Shown in pieces: positions 8,794 to 15,167 of a stretch of 27,077 nt of DNA. Location: assembly GCA_964518305.1 (NCBI GenBank), contig CAZFDK010000034.1, positions 1 to 27,077 on the forward strand, written 5' to 3'. A program made the translations under genes and the position numbers. The DNA comes from Caribbeanibacter sp964518305. GTDB taxonomy: Bacteria; Gemmatimonadota; Gemmatimonadetes; Palauibacterales; Palauibacteraceae. The first letter of the stretch is position 1; every line of letters begins with the position of its first letter. The notes beneath the pieces were generated by a model, which saw only the letters and a program-made list of their open reading frames with translations, was not told the origin of the DNA and did no database searches.

Positions 8794-8857
8794 GCCGCGC
8801 TCCCTTCTCCTGACTTGTCAGCTCCGGCATCGTCCGGAGGCCGGCCGCCCCCGGACC

Positions 8858-8885
8858 GCTCGTCTATCACTAAACTAGGACGAGC
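8858..8885. promoter_or_regulatory. Dyad in the divergent promoter region of the cytochrome operon
   Basis: GCTCGTC (8858-8864) and GACGAGC (8879-8885) form a perfect 7-bp inverted repeat around an AT-rich 14-nt centre (TATCACTAAACTAG). It lies almost midway between the divergent starts at 8793 (minus) and 8941 (plus). This is a good position for an operator or overlapping promoters. No standard -35/-10 pair is obvious. The binding protein is unknown. Confidence 0.4.
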
Positions 8886-8940
8886 CGGGCCCGGGCGGCG
8901 AATCGGTTGACGAGACCGGCGCGCCCGCGGACCTTGCGGC

Positions 8941-10422
8941 GTGCTCAACAATCGTATCCCCACCGCGGCGGCAGCACTGGCCGTCCTCCTCCTGTCCACT
9001 GGCTGCACCGACGCCGACGGCGGCGCCGATCGATCCCGGCGCGAGTCGCCCGGGCCGGGGCCGGCCGCCGCCGCCTCGGACACGGTCCTCTCGCCCGGCG
9101 GCCGTCTGACGGACGAACTCGGCTGCGGCGCCTGCCACGCCGATCTCCCGGACGCGGCCGCGGCCCGCAAGCGGGCCCCGGCCTTCGGCGACGCGGGACG
9201 AAGCTACGAGCCGGGCTTTCTGCTCTCCTACCTCCAGAGTCCGGGGCGCGTCCGGACGGATATCGGACGCACACGGATGCCAGACTTTCATCTCACCGAA
9301 GGCGAGAGCCTGGCCCTGTCCCTCTTCCTCCTCGAGACCTCGGGGTGGAGCGGAAGCCCCGGCAGCGAGTTCCGTCGCGCCCGTGAGGCCCATCCCGCGG
9401 CCGACGCCGAGCTGGGCCGCCGCATTTTCCGCGGCCTGAACTGCGCCGGCTGCCACCGGGGCACCGGTGTTGAGCGCTGGAGCGCCGGCCCGCCCCTGGC
9501 CGGCGAGGGCCGCCGCGCCCGGGCCGAGTGGCTGAAGGCCTGGCTCGCCGAGCCGACCGCGCTCCGTCCCTTCGGCTTCCACCCGGGCACGGGGAGCCGC
9601 ATGCCCGACTTTCGGCTGACGGACGCCGAGGTCGACACCCTGGCCCGCTACCTCCGGGGGCGCGGCACCGCCGACGCAGGCTCCTCCCGCCGGGACTCCA
9701 CCTCCCGGGCCGCCCCGACCCTCACGGCCTTCGAGCGGCAGAAGGCCGAAGCATTCCTCCGGGACCGCCACTCCTGTCTGGGATGTCACCGCCTCGACGG
9801 ACGGGGCGGGCGGATCGGCCCGCCCCTGGACGACGTCCCGGCACGGCGTCCGGACCGGTACCTGCGCCGGGTGGTGGCCCACCCGGACTCGGCGGCGCCG
9901 GGCACGGTCATGCCACGCATCACCATGACGGCCGAGCGACGCCGACTCCTGATCGGCTACCTCGCCGGCCCCGGTTCACGATCCTCCGGCGACACCGCCG
10001 CGAAAGGCGGACCGGAGGGGACGGAGCGCTCGGGCTATCTCTCGCTGGTGGAGCACCCCCTCCGTGCCCCGACCCGGCGCGAGCGCGCGGGAGGCGCCGG
10101 GGCCGGGGATCGGTCGACCGCCGGCACGCTCTACCGCGAGCGCTGCGCCTCGTGTCACGGCACGCGCGGATCGGGCGACGGCTACAACGCCCGCTACCTG
10201 CCCACCGGACCGGCGGTCCACGCCTCGACGGACTCCATGGCCCGGAGACCGGACGACGTGCTCTTCGACGGTGTGTGGGCCGGGGGGCGGGTGCTGGAGA
10301 AGAGTCATCGGATGCCGCCCTTCGGCGGAAGCCTCACCCGGGAGCAGGCCTGGAGCCTGGTGGAGCACATCCGTGAGCTGTGCGACTGCCGGGGGGCGGA
10401 GTGGTCGAGGGAGGAGCGATGA
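8941..10422 (+). CDS. Tetraheme c-type cytochrome lipoprotein
   Basis: This 493-residue protein starts at GTG 8941; the ribosome site is poor. The signal peptide ends in a lipobox-like LSTGC (Cys22). Four CxxCH heme-c sites are present: CGACH at residues 62-66, CAGCH at 168-172, CLGCH at 279-283 and CASCH at 402-406. Each is followed by a Met-Pro motif that fits a distal Met ligand (RMPDF at 113, RMPDF at 221, VMPRI at 324, RMPPF at 458). The protein thus looks like four class-I cytochrome c units in series, all His/Met ligated, which suggests fairly high potentials. A non-heme Cys pair (CDC, 481-483) sits near the C-terminus. The stop overlaps the next gene's ATG (ATGA), so the two cytochromes are probably co-translated. 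It should act in the periplasm, membrane-anchored, as an electron carrier. The donor and acceptor are unknown. Confidence 0.92.
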   Translation: MLNNRIPTAAAALAVLLLSTGCTDADGGADRSRRESPGPGPAAAASDTVLSPGGRLTDELGCGACHADLPDAAAARKRAPAFGDAGRSYEPGFLLSYLQSPGRVRTDIGRTRMPDFHLTEGESLALSLFLLETSGWSGSPGSEFRRAREAHPAADAELGRRIFRGLNCAGCHRGTGVERWSAGPPLAGEGRRARAEWLKAWLAEPTALRPFGFHPGTGSRMPDFRLTDAEVDTLARYLRGRGTADAGSSRRDSTSRAAPTLTAFERQKAEAFLRDRHSCLGCHRLDGRGGRIGPPLDDVPARRPDRYLRRVVAHPDSAAPGTVMPRITMTAERRRLLIGYLAGPGSRSSGDTAAKGGPEGTERSGYLSLVEHPLRAPTRRERAGGAGAGDRSTAGTLYRERCASCHGTRGSGDGYNARYLPTGPAVHASTDSMARRPDDVLFDGVWAGGRVLEKSHRMPPFGGSLTREQAWSLVEHIRELCDCRGAEWSREER

Positions 10423-12821
10423 GGCAACCGCTGTCGGCAAAGATCCTCCCCGCGCTCGGGATCACTCTCCTCGGGGCGGCCCTCCTCGCCTGCGGCTCGC
10501 CCGCGGACGCGGACCATCGTGACCCGGCATCCGAGGCCTCCCCGGGCCCGGAGGCGACATCGGCGGTCGGGACCGCGCCCTCCGCCGCCGCGGACACGGG
10601 TCCTCCCCCCGCGCGCTACTCGGTGTACGGGGAGAACTCGGCGCCGGTGGATCCGTCGGATTTCGTCGGCGCCGAGACCTGCGGCGAGTGCCACGGCGAG
10701 AACTACCGCGCGTGGGCCTCCTCCACACACGGCAACGCCGGCGGTGTCCCGGCCCCGGACACGGTCATCGCCCCCTTCGGCACCGACACGATCCGGTTTC
10801 GCGACGCCACCGTCGTCCCCGCCGTCAACGACACGGGAGCCTACGTCTTCCGGGTGCGGTGGGAGGGGCACGGGACCCGGACGCTCACCGTGGACGGGAT
10901 CGTCGGGAAGGGCCACATGGTGGGGGGCGGCAACCAGGGATTCTTCACCCGGGCCGAGGACGGCACCTACCGCTTCCTCCCATTCGACTGGAGCAAGACC
11001 GAGCAGACCTGGTTCTGCAACACCATCGGCCGCCGGGATCGGGGGTGGGTCCCCACCGCCGACCTGAACCTGGCCGACTGCTCGGACTGGCCACCCGAGC
11101 GGGTGCTGGGCTACGTGCCCCGCCACGACAACTGCCAGGAATGCCACGGCAGCCAGATCCGGGTCGAGGTGCGGCGCGGCCAGCCCCACTTCGACACCCG
11201 GTATCGATCGCTCCGGATCAACTGCGAGTCCTGTCACGGCCCGGGCCGCCGCCACGTGGAGCTGGCGCGGTCGAACGAGATTCCGGGTCGGGCCGACATC
11301 GGCCTCCCGGCGCTGGACACGCTCGACAAGTTCGCCTCGGTGGGTGTCTGCCTCCGATGCCACTCCCTGAAGACACCGCTGCGCGAGGACTACCAGCCCG
11401 GCAAGCCCTTCGAGAGTCACTACGCCCTGAAGCTCCCCATCCTCGGCGGGCGACCCTACTATCCCGACGGCCGCGTCCGGACCTTCGCCTACCAGGGCAC
11501 CCACCTCTCCAGCATGTGCTTCGTCTCCGGATCGATGACGTGCACGGATTGCCACGCCCCCCATTCCGGGGACTACCGTGATCATGTGGGCCAGCCCGTG
11601 GAGGGGCGGTTCGGCAACGGCCAGTGCACCAGCTGCCATCCGTCGAAGTCGGGGCCGGCACTGGAGCGGCACACGCACCACCCGCCGTCCTCCGAGGGAA
11701 GCCAGTGTGTGCGCTGCCACATGCCCTACCTGCAGCAGCAGGAGCTCGGCAGCCAGATCCGGTACGGCCGCTCGGACCACTCGATCCCGGTACCGCGCCC
11801 GGCCTTCGACGACTCGATCGGACTCGGCAGCGCGTGCGTCGAGTGCCACGACGAGCGGTCGGCCTCTTCGCTGCAGAGCACGGCCGAGGAGTGGTGGGGA
11901 CCGATCAAGCCCCAGGACCCGCTTGTGCAGGGAATCCTGGAGGCGGACTCGGTGGAGGACCTGGGACGGGCCGGCGAGCTGCTGCTCCGGCCGGAGCGGG
12001 AGAACCCGGTGGCCCAATTCGAGGGACTCAGTCGGCTTCTGGAGGATCACCTGCGTCCGGACATGGACAGCCTGCCCGCTGACGTCCGCTCGCGCCTAAA
12101 GCGGCTGGCGGCCAGCTCCGACCTGGAGATCCGCGCCGCGGCCCTGGCCGCGCTGCACTATTCCGTGGGCCGGACGCCGGAGGTGGGACGCTTCCTCACC
12201 GCCCGTCTGGGATCCGGCGACCCCGCGGAGCGAAACGTGCGTGAGCGCTGGGCCGTGGCACTGGGCTTCCTCGGGGACGAGCACAGGGACGCCGGCGAGA
12301 CTCGGGCAGCGATCTCTACCTACCGGAAGGCGCTGGAGGTGCAGCCGGACGACGCGGACCTGCACTTCGCCCTGGGACGTGCCTACGCCTTCGCGGGTGC
12401 CGGCCAGCAGGCCATCGAGCAGTACCGGCGGACCCTGGAGCTGGATCCCCGGCGGGCCCTGGCCCGGGTGAACATGGGCATCGTGCACGCTGCCCGGGAC
12501 CGGCCGAAGCAGGCCGCCGAGGCGTACCGGTCGGCCATGGAGATCAACCCGCAGGAGCCCCTGGCCTACTTCAACCTCGGGAACCTGCACCTGCGCGCCG
12601 GGCGCTACGACCGGGCCGCCGACGCCTACCGCCAGACGCTTGAGGTCGATCCGGGGCTGGTCAACGCCTATTTCAACCACACCCGCGCGCTGATCCGTCT
12701 CCGTCAGTACCGGTCGGCGCTGGACACGGTGCAGCTGGGACTCGAGTACGCCCCGGACAATCAGACCGGTCAGAAGATGCTGATGGACCTCCGGCAGGCG
12801 GTCGGGAGGAGCGAAAACTGA
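10419..12821 (+). CDS. Octaheme c-type cytochrome with HEAT-like and TPR regions, lipoprotein
   Basis: The 800-residue protein starts at the ATG at 10419, inside the stop of the preceding gene and with GGAGG just upstream. An in-frame upstream start at 10380 would spoil the signal peptide. The lipobox is LLAC (Cys25). Eight CxxCH sites lie at 88 (CGECH), 239 (CQECH), 269 (CESCH), 311 (CLRCH), 375 (CTDCH), 403 (CTSCH), 430 (CVRCH) and 473 (CVECH). Several His residues between them could be distal ligands. Cys200 and Cys221 are non-heme cysteines in the long insert between hemes 1 and 2. Residues about 515-605 are helical and HEAT-like; about 610-785 hold roughly five TPRs (for example LGRAYAFAGAGQQAIEQY, FNLGNLHLRAGRYDRAADAY). 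Multiheme-TPR fusions occur in several bacterial phyla but their role is poorly defined. Partner docking by the TPRs and electron transfer, or small-molecule redox at the hemes, are reasonable guesses. Confidence 0.92.
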   Translation: MRQPLSAKILPALGITLLGAALLACGSPADADHRDPASEASPGPEATSAVGTAPSAAADTGPPPARYSVYGENSAPVDPSDFVGAETCGECHGENYRAWASSTHGNAGGVPAPDTVIAPFGTDTIRFRDATVVPAVNDTGAYVFRVRWEGHGTRTLTVDGIVGKGHMVGGGNQGFFTRAEDGTYRFLPFDWSKTEQTWFCNTIGRRDRGWVPTADLNLADCSDWPPERVLGYVPRHDNCQECHGSQIRVEVRRGQPHFDTRYRSLRINCESCHGPGRRHVELARSNEIPGRADIGLPALDTLDKFASVGVCLRCHSLKTPLREDYQPGKPFESHYALKLPILGGRPYYPDGRVRTFAYQGTHLSSMCFVSGSMTCTDCHAPHSGDYRDHVGQPVEGRFGNGQCTSCHPSKSGPALERHTHHPPSSEGSQCVRCHMPYLQQQELGSQIRYGRSDHSIPVPRPAFDDSIGLGSACVECHDERSASSLQSTAEEWWGPIKPQDPLVQGILEADSVEDLGRAGELLLRPERENPVAQFEGLSRLLEDHLRPDMDSLPADVRSRLKRLAASSDLEIRAAALAALHYSVGRTPEVGRFLTARLGSGDPAERNVRERWAVALGFLGDEHRDAGETRAAISTYRKALEVQPDDADLHFALGRAYAFAGAGQQAIEQYRRTLELDPRRALARVNMGIVHAARDRPKQAAEAYRSAMEINPQEPLAYFNLGNLHLRAGRYDRAADAYRQTLEVDPGLVNAYFNHTRALIRLRQYRSALDTVQLGLEYAPDNQTGQKMLMDLRQAVGRSEN

Positions 12822-12911
12822 AACGTACGCGCGGGACGGACGAAACCCTGGCGCCCGGCCAGCTGTTGAAGGAGCGCGCACAGGGGCGGCGAGCCCGCCC
12901 GTGAACCCCCG

Positions 12912-12925
12912 ACCAGATACCTGGT
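12912..12925 (+). promoter_or_regulatory. Small hairpin just before the thioredoxin-like gene
   Basis: ACCAG (12912-12916) and CTGGT (12921-12925) form a 5-bp stem with a 4-nt loop, ending 7 nt before the ATG at 12933, exactly where a ribosome site would be. No clear Shine-Dalgarno sequence is visible. A second hairpin (GGGCGG at 12884-12889 with CCGCCC at 12895-12900) lies upstream in the same gap. The structures may reduce translation or mark a weak terminator after the octaheme gene; neither has a T-tract. Confidence 0.25.
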
Positions 12926-12932
12926 ACCCGCC

Positions 12933-13499
12933 ATGCCCCACCGAATGCCGGCCGCCGGAAGCTTCGTCCTGGCCACGATGATCGCGGCCGTCCCGACGAT
13001 CACATCGGCTGGTGTCCCCGGCTCCGGGAGCGAGTTCGCCGCCGGGACGCCCCGGGCCCCGCGGCCTCCGGCGCCTGTCTCGGCCGACACGCTTCCCTCG
13101 GCGACGCTGGAGAGCCTCGACGGGGAAACGGTGGAGCTCCATTCGACGATCGACGGCCCCGCCGTGATCAACTTCTGGGCGACGTGGTGCGGACCGTGCC
13201 GGCGGGAGCTGCCGGAGCTGGCCAGCCTTCACGGTGAGCTCGAATCCGAGGGGCTCCAGATGGTCGGCATCGCCGTGAGCTCCGGGAGCTCGGAGAAGAT
13301 CCGCAGCTTCGCCGAGAAGTATGGTGTCGACTACCTTCTGCTCCGGGCCTCCCGCGATTGGGCTCAGCGACACTTCCGGATGTTCGGGATGCCCACCACG
13401 ATCATCGTCGACGGCGACGGTCGGATCCGGGAGCGTCTCGTGGGCCCGCAGTCCGAGGAACGGCTGCGCCGCGCGCTCGAGCCGCTGATACCGGGCTGA
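12933..13499 (+). CDS. TlpA/ResA-like thioredoxin-fold protein, exported
   Basis: A 188-residue protein begins with a signal peptide (basic start, hydrophobic 10-25, likely cut near TSA-GV); an ATG four codons in (12945) is an equally possible start. A proline-rich linker follows, then a thioredoxin domain from about residue 54. The active site is WCGPC (85-89) in FWATWCGPCRREL, and the cis-proline loop is GMPTT (Pro154). Length and pattern fit TlpA/ResA-type periplasmic thiol-disulfide proteins, which among other tasks reduce apocytochrome CxxCH cysteines before heme attachment. It lies 111 nt after the octaheme cytochrome on the same strand, so a role in maturing these cytochromes or in reducing their extra cysteines is plausible. 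No cytochrome c maturation (ccm/ccs) gene lies in the window. Confidence 0.9.
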   Translation: MPHRMPAAGSFVLATMIAAVPTITSAGVPGSGSEFAAGTPRAPRPPAPVSADTLPSATLESLDGETVELHSTIDGPAVINFWATWCGPCRRELPELASLHGELESEGLQMVGIAVSSGSSEKIRSFAEKYGVDYLLLRASRDWAQRHFRMFGMPTTIIVDGDGRIRERLVGPQSEERLRRALEPLIPG

Positions 13500-13559
13500 C
13501 CCTGCGTTCGCGGGGCTCGCGGGCTTCCCGCCCCCTGGATACCGCTCGTCGGGAGTAGC

Positions 13560-13925
13560 GTGAGGAACGTCCTGGCCGCCTCGGTCGTCGTCCTCGTCCT
13601 GACCTCCTGCTCCTCGGGACCCTCGTCCTCCGTTCCAGCTCCCGGTCGGGGGCACACGGACTCCCTCACCGTCGTCGTCGACAACCGGAACTACCTGGAC
13701 GTCACCGTCCGGCTCTTCTCCGACGGGCGGCAGGTATCACGGCACCTGGTCGTCGGGAACACCGTGGACACGGTGCGCCTCGCCCGGGACCGCTTCCTGG
13801 GCGGGAACCGGTTCCGGGCGGTCCTCTCGCCGGTGGGCGAGCGCCGCGACTACCCGCTCCCCCGGGAGTTGCTCCCGGAGGACGCGAGCCTGATCCTTAT
13901 CGACGTCAGCGAGCACCTTCCGTAG
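13560..13925 (+). CDS. Small lipoprotein, beta-sandwich-like, unknown function
   Basis: The 121-residue product starts at GTG 13560, with GGGAG 5-6 nt upstream. The signal peptide ends in the lipobox VLTSC (Cys17), followed by a Ser/Pro-rich tether. The mature part alternates in a beta-strand pattern (SLTVVVDNRNYLDVTVRLF, then a run rich in V, R and L). I recall similar short lipoproteins with a 'VxNxNxxDVTVYL'-type opening in Gemmatimonadota-like genomes, but know no function. It is 60 nt after the thioredoxin-like gene and probably in the same transcript. Confidence 0.7.
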   Translation: MRNVLAASVVVLVLTSCSSGPSSSVPAPGRGHTDSLTVVVDNRNYLDVTVRLFSDGRQVSRHLVVGNTVDTVRLARDRFLGGNRFRAVLSPVGERRDYPLPRELLPEDASLILIDVSEHLP

Positions 13926-13948
13926 AACCACGACGCAGGGATCAGCTG

Positions 13949-13989
13949 GCCCGCCGGGGTTGCCCCGGTGGATACAGATCGCTATCCAC
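13949..13989 (+). promoter_or_regulatory. Two adjacent inverted repeats upstream of the dehydratase gene
   Basis: A GC-rich stem (CCGCCGGGG, TTG loop, CCCCGGTGG, about 13951-13971) directly abuts GTGGATA (13968-13974) and TATCCAC (13983-13989), a perfect 7-bp inverted repeat with an 8-nt spacer. The first could end transcription of the lipoprotein gene, although no T-tract follows. The second has the size of a regulator-binding dyad and lies 47 nt before the dehydratase ATG. Both overlap, so the two structures would be mutually exclusive in RNA. Confidence 0.35.
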
Positions 13990-14035
13990 GATGCCCGAGG
14001 CTGGACGGATCACGACGACGAGGGCCTGCGGAGCC

Positions 14036-15022
14036 ATGAGCGAGCGTACCCGGGAGAGGACGGACCAGGTCGAACTGGTCGACCTGGAGGACGTGCGAGG
14101 GGCGCGGCGCCGGATCGGCGACCGCGTCCACCGCACGCCCCTGTTCAGCGCCACCCTGCTCGGGCGCCGCGCCGGCGTCGAGCTGTACCTGAAGTGCGAA
14201 AACCTCCAGAAGACCGGCTCCTTCAAGCCCCGGGGCGTCCTGAACCGGATGCTGGGCCTGGGGGAAGAGGAGCGCAGGGACGGGGTGGTGACCGTCTCCG
14301 CCGGGAACCACGCGCAGGCCCTGGCGTGGGGCGCCCGAACGGCCGGGGCCGACGCGGTCGTGGTGATGCCCGAGACGGCACCCCGGACCAAGGTGGAAGC
14401 CAGCCGGGGCTACGGCGCCGAGGTGGTGCTCCACGGAACGGTCTTCGACGCCTTCGACCGGGCCATGGAGCTCTCCCGTAGGGAGGGCTACACCTTCGTC
14501 CATCCCTTCGACCAGCCGGAGATCGTCGCCGGCCAGGGCACGGTGGGGCTCGAGATCCTCGAGGACCTCCCGGAGTTGGACGCCGTGGTCGTGCCCGTTG
14601 GCGGGGGAGGTCTCCTGGGCGGGATCGCCGTGGCCGTGAAACAGCAGCGACCCGACGTCCGGGTCCTGGGCGTGGAGCCCGAGGGAGCCGATTCCATGCG
14701 CCGGAGCCTAAACGCCGGCGAGCCCGTCCACCTGGACGAGGTCGACACGATCGCCGACGGCCTGGGCTCGCCCATGGCCGGCGACCTGACCTTCCCGCTG
14801 GCCCGACGCTACGTGGACGACGTGGTGCTGGTCCCGGACGACGAGATCGCCTCCGGCGTCAGCGAGCTCCTGACCTGGACGAAGCTCCTGGCCGAGCCGG
14901 CCGGGGCCGCCGGCGTGGCGGCCCTGCTGGCAGAACGGCTGCCGCTGGGCGGCGAGGAACGGGTGGCCGTCGTTGTCAGCGGCGGGAACGTCGACCTCGA
15001 CGCCCTCGCGAAGATGATCTGA
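14036..15022 (+). CDS. PLP-dependent serine/threonine dehydratase (threonine ammonia-lyase type)
   Basis: I chose the ATG at 14036 (328 residues) over the one at 13991 because the family usually begins with the LEDVRGARRRI-type helix close to the start. This is a fold-type II PLP enzyme. GSFKPRG holds the Schiff-base Lys64, SAGNHAQ (88-94) binds the substrate carboxylate, GGGGL (189-193) forms the phosphate-binding loop and SGGN (315-318) contacts the pyridine ring. The expected reaction is deamination of threonine to 2-oxobutanoate and/or serine to pyruvate, with release of ammonia, in the cytoplasm. There is no C-terminal ACT regulatory domain, so it resembles the short catabolic or serine-racemase-like forms, not the long biosynthetic IlvA. 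Serine racemase activity cannot be excluded. It fits the window's theme of amino-acid breakdown. Confidence 0.93.
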   Translation: MSERTRERTDQVELVDLEDVRGARRRIGDRVHRTPLFSATLLGRRAGVELYLKCENLQKTGSFKPRGVLNRMLGLGEEERRDGVVTVSAGNHAQALAWGARTAGADAVVVMPETAPRTKVEASRGYGAEVVLHGTVFDAFDRAMELSRREGYTFVHPFDQPEIVAGQGTVGLEILEDLPELDAVVVPVGGGGLLGGIAVAVKQQRPDVRVLGVEPEGADSMRRSLNAGEPVHLDEVDTIADGLGSPMAGDLTFPLARRYVDDVVLVPDDEIASGVSELLTWTKLLAEPAGAAGVAALLAERLPLGGEERVAVVVSGGNVDLDALAKMI

Positions 15023-15032
15023 GCGGCCGGAA

Positions 15033-15050
15033 GAACGTGATGGGACGTTC
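15033..15050 (+). promoter_or_regulatory. Perfect inverted repeat GAACGT-N6-ACGTTC after the dehydratase gene
   Basis: GAACGT (15033-15038) and ACGTTC (15045-15050) form a perfect 6-bp dyad with a 6-nt spacer, 11 nt after the dehydratase stop and upstream of VPS10 gene 2. Its 18-bp size fits a helix-turn-helix dimer operator. As a terminator it would be weak, since no T-tract follows. Confidence 0.3.
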
Positions 15051-15111
15051 GCCCGGGGAAGCAGAGCCCGTACATTGTGCCGTCGATCGTGTCAGCCCGA
15101 GCCGGAGCGCC

Positions 15112-15140
15112 TTGACCGCCGGGCGTTCGTCGACTCTAAG
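15112..15140 (+). promoter_or_regulatory. Candidate sigma-70-type promoter for VPS10 gene 2
   Basis: TTGACC (15112-15117, five of six consensus bases) and TCTAAG (15135-15140, four of six) are separated by exactly 17 nt. Transcription would begin near 15147, giving a leader of about 20 nt that contains the AGGAAG ribosome site (15155-15160) of the gene starting at 15168. This is the best promoter match I found in the window. Confidence 0.4.
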
Positions 15141-15167
15141 ACGCCGACTCCAACAGGAAGCGTTTCC

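Noticed and set aside
8875..9882. 335-residue minus-strand open frame opposite the tetraheme cytochrome
   Set aside because: Shadow of the heme protein; would also cross the divergent promoter dyad.
10305..13655. Two long minus-strand open frames (581 and 519 residues) opposite the octaheme and thioredoxin genes
   Set aside because: They cover regions where the plus strand has heme motifs, TPRs and WCGPC; no plausible start signals.
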